Assembly (NCBI GenBank): GCA_025526915.1
Contig: JAHLKH010000038.1
Location: 1 to 64,000, forward strand
Direction: 5' to 3'
Length of the DNA stretch: 64,000 nt
Origin: Entophlyctis helioformis
Taxonomy: Eukaryota > Chytridiomycota > Chytridiomycetes > Chytridiales > Chytriomycetaceae
A model generated the notes under the pieces. It was not told the DNA's origin, made no database searches, and saw only the letters and a program-made list of their open reading frames with translations. Numbering within the stretch: the stretch's first letter is position 1; every line of letters begins with the position of its first letter. The position numbers and the translations under genes were made by a program. This document shows positions 55,733 to 64,000 of the stretch, one piece after another.

Positions 55733-57460
55733 CTGTCTGTCCTGTCTGTCTGTCCTGTCTGTCTGTCTGTCTGTCTGTCCTGTCTGTCTGCTGGATCGTG
55801 GCGCTCGTGACTGACGCCTTGCTGTGCACGGCTAGACTCGTCCGAGGAGCCATGCGACCTCGAGCTGCCCAGCCAGTGGCTGTGGGACATCATCGACGAG
55901 TTCATCTACCAGTTCCAGTCGTTCTCGCAGTTCCGCAACAAGCTCAAGAACAAGACAGACGCCGAGATTGAGCTGCTTAGAGAGCGCCCCGATGTGTGGA
56001 ACGTGCACAATGTGCTCAACGTGCTCTACTCGCTCGTCCAAAAGTCGCAGATCAACGAGCAGCTCATTGCCTTCCGCACGGGCGGCGATCTGGCGTATGT
56101 TGGCTATGCGCTTGATTTGATGTGTGCCTCGGACTGGCGCGCTGGCGGGCTGGCAGACTGACCGACTCTGTTGTGCCTTGGCGTGTCTGCTCGTGTCAAT
56201 CCGTTTGCCAGTGCTGCTGCTGGCGACTTTGGCAGCAAGCCGCTGTACCGCATGCTCGGCTACTTCAGCTTGGTCGGCTTACTCCGCGTGCAATGTCTCC
56301 TCGGAGACTACCTGCTGGCTCTCACCACCATGGAGAACGTCGAGCCTGGACAGCGCGTACGTATCTGTCTGCTGGCCTGCCACGCAGTGTGTGGATGCGG
56401 ATCGTTGGCATCCTGTCGCTAACCCGCTTGGGAAACAGGGCCTCTTCCCGAGAATCACTGCCTGCCACGTGACGACGTACTACTACATTGCGTTTGCCTA
56501 CATGATGATGCGCCGCTACTCGGACGCTGTCAAGATCCTTGCCAACATCCTCAACTTTGTGTCGCGCACCAAGCACTACCACACGCGCTCGTACCAGTAC
56601 GAGATGATTGCCCGCAAGAGCGACCAGATGTACGGCATGCTTGCCATGTGCCTCGTCCTCTCGCCCCAGAAGATTGATGAGAACGTGAGTGCAAGCCTGT
56701 GCGGCCGTCTGCTCTATACTGCGCGTCATGCTGGTGCTCTGGCTGATGGCTGTTTTTATCGTGCCGACTGCAGATCAACAGCACCCTCAAGGAGAGATTC
56801 GGCGACCACCTCAACAAGATGTACAAGGGGTGCGTTGTGGCGCATGGCCTACGTTTGCCCTCCATGTCGATCTGCGCAAGACACTGACTTGACTGGCGTA
56901 TGGCTGCAGTGAGGAGGGCATTGCCAGCTTTGAGGAGCTGTTTGCCTTTGCTTGCCCCAAGTTCATCTCGCCGTCGCCCGTGGACATTGACAACGCCAAC
57001 GCGGTCGTGCACGTACGTGTAACGCCCTGCCGTGCTCGCATTGCATGTGGCACTGACTCGGCCGTCCGTCTTTATCTCTTTGCAGGACCCGCTCAAGCAC
57101 CAGTCCAAGGTGTTCCTCGCCGAGGTCAAGACGCAGTACCTTGCAACGACCCTCCGCTCGTACCTCAAGCTGTACAGCAACCTGCCTCTGGACAAGCTTG
57201 CGGGCTTCCTCGAGCTTGCACCCGAGGACGTGCGCACGCAGCTGCTTGTGTTCAAGCACAAGTCGCGCCAGACCCAGTGGGTGTCGGGCCCCGTCGCCTC
57301 GGGCCAGCTCACGCAGATCTCGGACATCCAGTTCTTCCTCAAGCAGGACCTTGTCTACATTGCCGAGAACAAGGTCAGCCGACGTGTGGCGGACTGGTTC
57401 ATCCGCAACATCAACAAGCTCGAGGATGTCATCACCAACATGGACAACAAGAAGCACTGA
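54874..57460 (+). CDS. EIF3L: Translation initiation factor eIF3 subunit L
   Basis: PCI-domain subunit of the eIF3 complex on the 40S ribosome. The small first exon codes [12 protein letters not shown]. Later exons give [109 protein letters not shown] and [20 protein letters not shown]. The PCI end contains [20 protein letters not shown] and [18 protein letters not shown]. This is the canonical eIF3l series with no gaps. At least nine introns are seen; one contains a long CTGT microsatellite. The start was chosen because exon 1 splices in phase to [18 protein letters not shown]. Confidence 0.97.
55694..55794 (+). repeat. CTGT tetranucleotide microsatellite in an eIF3l intron
   Basis: About 100 bp of CTGT repeats with regular CCTGTC interruptions lie between the 5' splice site and the 3' splice site of an eIF3l intron. 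The repeat can be read through in both strands, giving spurious cysteine/serine/leucine-rich and Asp/Arg/Gln/Thr-rich frames. Confidence 0.9.
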
Positions 57461-57633
57461 GGCGGCCGCCGTGCGCGCGTGTGGCTCCAGTGGCTCGAGT
57501 GGCTCCTGCCTACTCTGATCCCCCGATGTGGTGGCTTGAATGCGCCGATCGCTCTTGTGGACTGGCTGCATGCACCGCCCAATGAAACATTGATGCGATG
57601 GTTTGCTCGTCTCGTTGACGGTCCGTGTCGCAG

Positions 57634-59461
57634 ATGAGCTCGCAAAGCGCGGCGCCGGTTGCGTCTGCATCGACCGAGCCTGGCGGCCAATGGTCGCACG
57701 ACGCTCGAGTACGCTTTGACCCAGAGAGCAACACCTACGTCTACCAAGGCATGTGCAATGTGCGGCACTCTCTGTGGCATCTGCTGCTCTGTGCTGCTCT
57801 GTGTGCTGACGGCACAGAGCACGGCCAACAGGCGATGACGGCGTGGCGTTCGAGTACGACCAGGCCAAGGCCGCCTGGTTTCCGCAGTACAACGAGGCCC
57901 TTGTGCGTGCGCAGCAGTCTGTCTATGGCGGCGACACGGACGACCACGTGAGTGTGTCTCTCTTCCATACACACACTCTCGCTCTCAGCGTGTGTGTGTC
58001 TCGATACGTGACGGCTGACGTGTGCGATATGACAGGCACAGGTGCTGTCCGCCAAGGAGAAACGCAAGGCCGCGCTGCTCGAGGTCAGTCAATGCTGCCC
58101 AGTGTTGGTGCATGCCAGCCCGCTTGGCACTGACGCCTACCATGACGACGACGACCAGATCGAACGGAAGCGTCAAAAGGTTGCCGATCCGGCCGATCCG
58201 TCAGCCGCCCCACACACAGCATCAGCATCAGCATCAGCAACGGGGACGGGAACAGCCGCCCAACACGAGGCCAGCGCCAAGAAGCCTGCTCGTCCCAACA
58301 CGTCCGTGTACGTGACCGGCCTGCCCATCGACACGAGCATCGCCGAGATCCACGCCGTGTTCAGCAAGTGCGGCATTATTCTCGAGGACCCCGCCACGGG
58401 CCAGCCGCGCATCAAGCTCTACCGCGACGCGGCCGGCCGCATCAAGGGCGATGCGCTCGTCATCTACTTCAAGGAGGAGAGCGTCGCGCTCGCCGAGGAG
58501 CTGCTGGACGAGTCGCGGTTCCGTGACTTGGACGGCGGCGTCATCCGTGTGCAGAAAGCCGTCTTTAGCGAGAAGAAGGAGGACGGTGGTGGCAGTGGTG
58601 GCAGTGGCGGCGGCGGTGCGGCCAAGGGTGCTGGCGCAGGAGCTGGTGGCGACAAGGATAAGAAGCAGACGAGCAAAACACGCAAGAAGCTTGAAAGGTT
58701 GTGTGTGTGTGTGTGAACAAGCGTGTGTTCATGTGCAGCGACTGATGGCATGGCATGGCATGGCATGGAATCATCTGAGCAGCAAACTAGCGTGGTTCGA
58801 GTCCGAGGAAAACAAAGTGTCGGCCAAGGCAGCCAAAGTCGTTGTTCTCAGACACATGTTCACGCTCCAGGAACTCCAGGTGCATTGGGCGGCCGTGTCA
58901 TCCGTGTTCTGCTCCACCGCCATCTGCTGGGACTAACCAGCGGCTGTGGCAGGACGATCCGACGCTGCTGCTCGACCTGAACCAAGAAGTGCGCGAGGAA
59001 TGCGAGAAGCTGGGCGAGGTCACCAACGTTGTGTTGTACGACGTGAGTTGAGACGGGACGCGCTGGACTGGACTGGGCTGGATTATTATGGGAGTGGTTG
59101 GCATCCAAACGCGACTCACGTGTTGACTGCAGGACGAGCCTTCTGGAATCATGACCGTGCGCTTCAAGGACCCCGAGTCCGCCCAGTTGTGTATCCATGT
59201 ACGTCTCTTGCTACCGCCGTGTTGGGTCGCTGCCCGTCTGACTCCCCTTCTCCCCCACGCACACAGAAAATGAACGGCCGGTTCTTTGGCGGACAGCGCG
59301 TCGAGGCGGGGCTGTGGAACGGCAGAGACAAGTTCAAGCAGAGCAAGGGCCAAGCGGCCGAAGACGAGGCCAAGCGGCTGGACGAGTTTTCTAAATGGCT
59401 GGAGCAGGACGACAATGCGACAGATCCCGATGCACACAGCGACGACGAGGGCGAGTCGTGA
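57634..59461 (+). CDS. HTATSF1: TAT-SF1/CUS2-type splicing factor (RRM and UHM)
   Basis: Associates with U2 snRNP and SF3B1 during prespliceosome assembly. After MSSQSAAPVASASTEPGGQW, an N-terminal segment RFDPESNTYVYQDDGVAFEY is typical of the family. RRM1 has RNP2 SVYVTGLPIDTSI and RNP1 RIKGDALVIYFKEESV. A Gly/Ala/Lys linker follows, then KLAWFESEENK, VVLRHMFTLQEL and the second RRM of the UHM class: LDLNQEVREECEKLGEVTNV, GIMTVRFKDPESAQLCIH, KMNGRFFGGQRVEAGLWNG (the RxF-type loop). The acidic end is EFSKWLEQDDNATDPDAHSD. The tail is short compared with human TAT-SF1, closer to yeast Cus2. Several short introns are present, and the 3' end converges on cystinosin. Confidence 0.93.
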
Positions 59462-59544
59462 AGATGCTGGAGCCGTTTGGGGAGAGGAGAGGAGATCGGA
59501 GGGTTGGTGGATACCATAAACAACTTTGATGCTTGTCATTCGGC

Positions 59545-59550
59545 TTTATT
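59545..59550 (-). terminator. Poly(A) signal AATAAA of cystinosin (reverse strand)
   Basis: TTTATT on the plus strand reads AATAAA on the minus strand, 52 bp past the cystinosin stop codon at 59603-59605 and within the 141-bp convergent gap after TAT-SF1. Confidence 0.5.
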
Positions 59551-59602
59551 TTGCCATAAATACGATATCGACGGGCACGATCAGGTCAACATCTGCATGC
59601 CG

Positions 59603-60877
59603 CTACACAGAGGCAGCAGCTGGTGTTCCTGCCGGGCCGAGAAGACGCTGACGCTCGTGTGTTGTGGCGACCTCCTCATCGACCTCCACGTCAACGCCCG
59701 CCTTGTCTTCGGGATACAGCACATAATGCTGCACGATGAACAGGATATCTGTAGTCGACCACATCGCGTCAGTCCACATTCACCACGACGCACGACACAC
59801 GACAGCAGCCGTCCAGCCCGCCGCAAGCCTCGTACCAAACAGCAGCGAGACAATGCCCAGCCCGAATTTGATGGGGTTGCCCGTAATGCCGGTCCAGTTG
59901 CCCGAGACGGCCGAGTCCAGCACCGCCTGCGCGATCGACAGGCAGCCGCCCGTCAGATCCAGCAAGATGTTGCCGATGCTCCAGCCGACCGTTGAGCGCC
60001 GCGACACGTTAAGGAGCGCCTGCGGCACGTACTTGACGAGCGTGACGCCCATCTTGACGGCCGACAGGTAGTAGAGGACGTCGATGAACAGCGTGTTGCC
60101 GATCCACATCTCGACGACGAGCAGAGCGGCACCGTACGATGCCAGGAGCAGCAGGATGCGCGACCATTGCGAGAGGCGGCCGCGACTGCCAGGATGCGAT
60201 GGAACGGCGGTTGGCGCGAGAGGAAGAGGGTGAGGGTGCGATGGATAGATGAGCGTCTGGACGAGGGTGACGGACGAGATGGCCAGAGCGTGCAGCGCGA
60301 AGCCGACGTCGTTGGGCTGGACGAGGTTGTCCGAGCCCCACTTGTCGCGGTACTGCTTGCGGGCCAGGGGGCTTGCAAAGAAGCTTAACGTGTAGATCTG
60401 CAGGCGGGATGGGCCGTGCGTGCATGTGTGTGTGAGAGAGGGAGAGAGAGGGAGAGCCAGGGACTCGGGCCGGGTGCGATGGCCAGCCGGTACTGTGGCT
60501 TGGCCCGCCATGACTCACCGTGTACGACAGGAACCCGGCGACGTTGAGGTACACAAAGTCGAGCGACAGGCCGGCGGTGCTGTGCAGCGCATGCAGGTCA
60601 GCCGTGCGCAGCAGAGCGCAAGGCGGCACAAGACAGACACAAGGCGGGGGCAAGGCGGGGGCAGACAGCCGCACTCACGACTTGCGCTGAAAGTTGAGCA
60701 GCACCTGGCCGTAGAACGACAGCGACCAGGCGACAAAGTACGACTGCCAGCAGGCCGTGGTCAGTGCACGGCGACACATGGCACCACCACCACCACCACC
60801 AGCAGCAGCAACAGACGACAAGCAAGGCAGCGCACCCAGCCCAGCACGGCCGACAGGGCCGCAGCATCAAATGGCAT
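59603..60877 (-). CDS. CTNS: Cystinosin-type lysosomal/vacuolar transporter (PQ-loop, seven membrane segments)
   Basis: Proton-coupled cystine exporter of lysosomes (yeast Ers1). The exons read MPFDAAALSAVLGW, SYFVAWSLSFYGQVLLNFQR, KSTAGLSLDFVYLNVAGFLS, LVQPNDVGFALHALAISSVT, LYYLSAVKMGVTLVKYVPQA, RRSTVGWSIGNILLDLTGG and GNPIKFGLGIVSLLF, ending with DILFIVQHYVLYPE and a cytosolic tail. The order matches cystinosin. The large glycosylated luminal N-domain of animal cystinosin is absent, leaving only about 15 residues before the first membrane segment. In the first PQ-loop the usual Pro-Gln is Gly-Gln (SFYGQ); the second (YVPQA) is intact. The predicted start is the first ATG of the exon. Confidence 0.92.
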
Positions 60878-61003
60878 CGTTGCGTGTGGATGGTGCAAGT
60901 CGGATGCAGGCAAACGCGGGCATTCATTCGCTTTGGTCGCGACGGTTGGCATCAATGGCGTGCTCAGCAGCGTGATCACTCTGACAGAGGCATCACTCCG
61001 TCG

Positions 61004-61705
61004 TCAGATGCCAGGCTCCTGCAGAATATGGCTCTCCTTCAACGCCTCGGCCTGCGGGCGTGACTCGATCTGGCTCTTGAGCGTGTCCTGCAATGCACAG
61101 CCACGGTGAGCCTGCAGCCATCCAGTGCGCCATCGCATCCAGTCCGGCCCACCTCGATCAGCTGCTTCTTCAGCTTCTCCTGCGTCGCTGCAATCACGCC
61201 CGACACCTTGTCGGCTGCAAACACGGACCGTGTCAGTCACGTCAGCATGTTTGGCGTTGGCCACTCACTAGACGCAACGGCACAGCACACACTTTTGAGA
61301 ATGTTGCGCTCGATGAGCGTCTCCTTGTCCGGCCGGCTTGTGATCAGGTCCTCGAGAGCCTGGAACCGACGCAGGCCGCCGCCGCCGCCCTCGCCGCCGC
61401 TGTTTCGACGGCCAAGCTGCCCGCCGCCCTCTTCTTCCGTCTGGGAGTCCTCGAAACCAAAGCCATTATTGGCTGTTGGTGGTGTCGCGCCACGCCAGGT
61501 TCGCAACCGCCGTGTTCCGAGCATCCGCACAGCAGCATACCATCGTTGTAAGCGAGCTGCAATCCGCGTGCCTGTCCAGACCATCAGCGCAGTGGCAGGC
61601 AGAACAACGTGGCTCACCAAGCGATCGCAGCGTGTTGTTGGCTGGCGCAATGTGGCCAGGTGCGCCAGTGGTTGTGTACGTGCGTGGACGTCTGTAAGTC
61701 GACAT
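61004..61705 (-). CDS. Small RPEL-motif (actin-binding) protein
   Basis: Exon 1 (61618-61705) codes MSTYRRPRTYTTTGAPGHIA and joins in phase, across 61556-61617, to a basic then acidic/Gly-rich segment. An RPEL motif follows (LITSRPDKETLIERNILK; consensus RPxxxELxxRNILK). Another exon, DKVSGVIAATQEKLKKQLIE, precedes the final exon with a second RPEL-like unit (QIESRPQAEALKESHILQ) and the stop. RPEL motifs bind G-actin, classically in MRTF and Phactr proteins. This protein has no other recognised domain, so its role is open. It is divergent from SCO1 with 115 bp between start codons. Confidence 0.75.
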
Positions 61706-61820
61706 GTGGACCGTCTCGGCAAGTGCTTTTCGGCAAGTGGTCTTGGCAAGTGGTTGTGTCGCAACGTCGGGTGATTTTGAATCTGCACGGTGACGTCACG
61801 GGCTTGCCTTGACGGTCGAA

Positions 61821-63147
61821 ATGTTCAAGGTGCGAGGCCGGGCGGGCAGGCCGACACATGCGCAGCAGACAGACAGCGGCAGCTAGCTAACAGGCACTGA
61901 CTGCCGACAGGCACTCGCAAACCGCGCTGCACGAGCAGCAACAACCGCAACGCATGCAGCACCGCTGGCAGTGTCGCTGCCGTCGAGATCCTGGTCGACG
62001 CTGCTTCCGTCGCTCCGTTCGACGCTGTCGCCTGCACCAACGAGTGCCATGGCCAAGCCGCTCTGGCCACACACGGCCGCCTCTGTTTCTGCGTGCGCCT
62101 TGGCGTCGGCACGCATGGCGGCAGAGTCTCGCCGCTGCCTCTCCACCCAAAAGGCACCCAAGTCGGGCACGACGTCCGAGGACATGCGGGTAGGTCGCCA
62201 CTCGACACGCCGACCAAGCCGAAGCACGCCGAAGCGTCAGGACTAACTGCAGGATCAATGACGCCAATGCACACACGGCAACCCACATGCTGCGGATCGC
62301 GCTGCCATGCATAGGCACTGACGATCAAGAGCATGGCTGCTCTGCTCGTCAGCGGCCTGGCCCTCCTTGCATACTTCCAGAGCGAGCGCAGCAAGGTCGA
62401 GGAGCTGCGCGAAAAGTCAAAGAACGAGGCCGTGGGCAAGCCCAAGCTCGGCGGCTCGTTCACGCTCGTCGACCACGACGGCCGGCCTGTCACGGATCTG
62501 GACTTTCGTGGCAAGTTTATGCTCCTGTACTTTGGGTACACGTTCTGTCCGGATGTGTGTCCCGAGGAGCTGGAGAAGATGGCAGTCATTGTCGATGGGC
62601 TCAGTAAGTGGCGCTGGCAATGGGCTGGCGTTGGCGATGGGCTGGCATTGGATGGTTCAGGGAACTGACGGCCCATGGCAGACCACAATGCGGGATACTC
62701 TGAGGACACGATCGTGCCCATCTTCATCTCGTGCGATCCCAAGCGCGACTCGGTCGAGTCGATCCGCGAGTATCTCAAGGGTAAGTGGGCTGCATGGATC
62801 CCATGTGCGGCATGCATCTGTGCTGTTAACACGAGCTTCGTTGCACAGACTTCCATCCCAAGTTTGTGGGCATGACGGGCACATACAACCAGATCCGTCG
62901 CATCGCCAAGGCATACCGCCTCTACTTTAGTGCACCACCACGCGCCGTCGACGACGATGACACCGACTACCTCGTCGACCACTCCATCTTCTTCTACCTG
63001 GTGGACCCTGACGGGCAGTACGTGGCGCACTTTGGCAAGAACGAGACGGCCGAGCAGGTGACGGCCAAGATCGTTGACCAGATCAAGCAGCGCGAGGCTG
63101 CGGGCAAGAGCCGCTTCGGCTTGGCCCCTCGTCCCGCCACTGCATGA
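61821..63147 (+). CDS. SCO1: SCO1/SCO2-type copper chaperone for cytochrome c oxidase
   Basis: Delivers copper to the CuA site of COX2 in the mitochondrial inner membrane. Exon 1 is nine bases (Met-Phe-Lys, 61821-61829). Exon 2 (61911-62189) supplies a long basic, Ser/Ala-rich presequence (ALANRAARAATTATHAAPLA). Exon 3 starts at 62330 with one membrane segment (MAALLVSGLALLAYFQSERS). The thioredoxin-like domain has the copper-binding CxxxC in YTFCPDVCPEELEKM, VPIFISCDPKRDSVESIREY and the distal His in YLVDHSIFFYLVDPDG. Both copper-ligand sites are present. Later introns follow codons for VDGLS and REYLK. The very small first exon is supported by a good GTGCGAG donor and in-phase joining. Confidence 0.96.
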
Positions 63148-63220
63148 GCGGAGATCTGGCGATGTGTCTGTACACGTTCATGGACAAGCGCACAAATACA
63201 GACTGTTGTGACCAGTGGAT

Positions 63221-64000
63221 TTATGCAGAAGCACTTGGCGCAAGCTCGGACACGGGAGACGGCGATGCAGAAGCAGAAGCAGAAGCAGAAGCAGAAGCAG
63301 CCGTCTCTGCATTCGACAGCGCAGCAGCCTCGACCACCTCGGGCGGCGCAGGGATCAGCCCAAGCTCCCTGCGCACGTGGTCAATGTCCATCTCCAGCAT
63401 ATCCTCGTACATGACATTCATCAGGAACCTGCAGTTCCCTGCCGACTGCACCACCCATGGCACAAACACCGACAGCAGCCGCTCGCGTTCGGCCGGCGAC
63501 AGACGCACGGGGCCGACAAACGCGCTCAGGAGAGCGACGGGCAGGCCGGTCTGGACAAACTCGAACCACTTGACGGCGATCTCTGCCTCGACCGAGATGG
63601 GCATGTCCAGCAGCGTGTGCCAAAAGTCGTGCACTTGGCGGTAGCGCAGCATGACATAGGCCAGCTCGTCGTCGTCAATGTACTTGACCTGTCCACCCGT
63701 CCGTCCGCCCATCGTGTGCCAGCCAGCCAGTGAGTCAGTCCAGTCAGTCAGTCGGTCAGTGGGCAGCAGCGATGGGTTGCACGGTGCACGAACCTCGTCG
63801 CGCGAGTCTGGCGTGACGTGGTGTGTGTCAAGGAACCGCGCATAGGCCGCGCCAAACGTCGAGGCAGGCAGCGAGCGCAGCCGCTCAATGTCGAGCGTCG
63901 CACTGCTGATGACGGGCCGCTCGCGCAGGATGCGGCGGCCGCTGCGATCCAGCAGCATCTTGTCGCGGATCGACCGCAGCACCACGGGCCGGTCGTTTCG
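63221..64000 (-). CDS. COQ4: COQ4, ubiquinone biosynthesis (5' end beyond window)
   Basis: Mitochondrial protein of the coenzyme Q synthome; recent work links COQ4 to decarboxylation/hydroxylation at C1 of the ring. The sequence enters at the window edge and reads IRDKMLLDRSGRRILRERPV, LRSLPASTFGAAYARFLDTH and VTPDSRDE. After an intron it continues YIDDDELAYVMLRYRQVHDF and WHTLLDMPISVEAEIAVKWF. The conserved metal-binding HDxxH(x)nE is visible as HDFWHTLL...E. The end GPVRLSPAERERLLSVFVPW and MNVMYEDMLEMDIDHVRREL is canonical, followed by an Ala-Ser repeat tail encoded by a GCAGAA-type repeat (plus strand about 63267-63300). The intron after SRDE has a GTTCGT donor. Confidence 0.95.
   Translation of the reverse strand, partial: RNDRPVVLRSIRDKMLLDRSGRRILRERPVISSATLDIERLRSLPASTFGAAYARFLDTHHVTPDSRDEVRAPCNPSLLPTDRLTDWTDSLAGWHTMGGRTGGQVKYIDDDELAYVMLRYRQVHDFWHTLLDMPISVEAEIAVKWFEFVQTGLPVALLSAFVGPVRLSPAERERLLSVFVPWVVQSAGNCRFLMNVMYEDMLEMDIDHVRRELGLIPAPPEVVEAAALSNAETAASASASASASASPSPVSELAPSASA
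63267..63300. repeat. GCAGAA hexanucleotide repeat coding the Ala-Ser tail of COQ4
   Basis: Tandem plus-strand GCAGAA units read as alternating Ser-Ala codons on the minus strand near the C-terminus of COQ4. Other COQ4 proteins end without such a tail. Confidence 0.8.

Noticed and set aside
55694..55794. Regular repeats that could suggest a CRISPR array
   Set aside because: It is a 4-bp microsatellite with no unique spacers, inside an intron of a eukaryotic gene.
1..64000. Transposons, insertion sequences, tRNA or rRNA genes
   Set aside because: I saw no transposase, reverse transcriptase, terminal repeats or recognisable tRNA/rRNA sequence; a tRNAscan or Infernal run would be needed to exclude small RNAs.

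Overview
The window is nuclear DNA from a eukaryote, most likely a zoosporic (flagellated) fungus such as a chytrid or a relative; no species can be named from the sequence. The evidence is GC-rich, densely packed, intron-bearing housekeeping genes, with short introns (mostly 60-100 nt) that often carry a CTGAC-like branch site shortly before the 3' splice site. Alongside them are genes needed only by organisms with a motile cilium or flagellum: dynein-2 light intermediate chain, outer-arm docking protein ODAD3/CCDC151, dynein regulatory complex DRC10/IQCD, an RIIa-fold protein and a MORN-repeat protein. About 33 genes are seen. The two at the window edges (FIG4 and COQ4) are truncated by the window.

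Layout. 1-9.7 kb, plus strand: FIG4 (3' part), a 0.8 kb repeat-rich spacer, the mitochondrial aspartate/glutamate carrier, and an armadillo-repeat protein. 9.8-21.7 kb, flagellar-rich: otubain and a C8orf76-like protein (divergent), an RIIa protein and a coiled-coil protein (divergent), DYNC2LI1, a RUN-domain protein, then ODAD3 and DRC10 head to head. 21.8-33.5 kb: golgin TMF1, mitochondrial malonyl-CoA:ACP transacylase, MAD2 and MCM7 (divergent), and a small unknown gene. 33.6-40.8 kb: SmF, SAC1, a SNAPC1-like gene, a proline-rich protein and the MORN protein. 41.2-52.0 kb, all minus strand: V-ATPase subunit C, Beclin-1/ATG6, an unknown helical protein and UBA1. 52.0-64 kb: a SKA2-like gene, eIF2-beta and eIF3l (divergent), TAT-SF1/CUS2, cystinosin, an RPEL protein and SCO1 (divergent), and COQ4 (partial).

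How the genes relate. This is not an operon or a mobile island. Several divergent pairs nevertheless join genes of one process: ODAD3 with DRC10 (axoneme), eIF2-beta with eIF3l (translation initiation), and MAD2 with MCM7 (cell cycle). Start codons of divergent pairs are often only 4-40 bp apart, which implies shared bidirectional promoters. Two SAC-family phosphoinositide phosphatases (FIG4, SAC1), Beclin-1, V-ATPase C, TMF1, the RUN protein and cystinosin give a loose endolysosomal theme.

Two general observations matter to anyone using this sequence. First, at least six genes need a single-base correction, usually in a short homopolymer, to keep frame; this looks like residual assembly error rather than pseudogenisation. 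Second, some introns use unusual 5' splice sites: GC-AG introns (three of the seven in DRC10, one in TMF1) and GTTGG donors in five genes. I see no clear sign of an undescribed biological system. The most unusual items are the flagellar neighbourhood, the GC-AG-rich gene, the microexon-built SmF gene and several unrecognised helical proteins.
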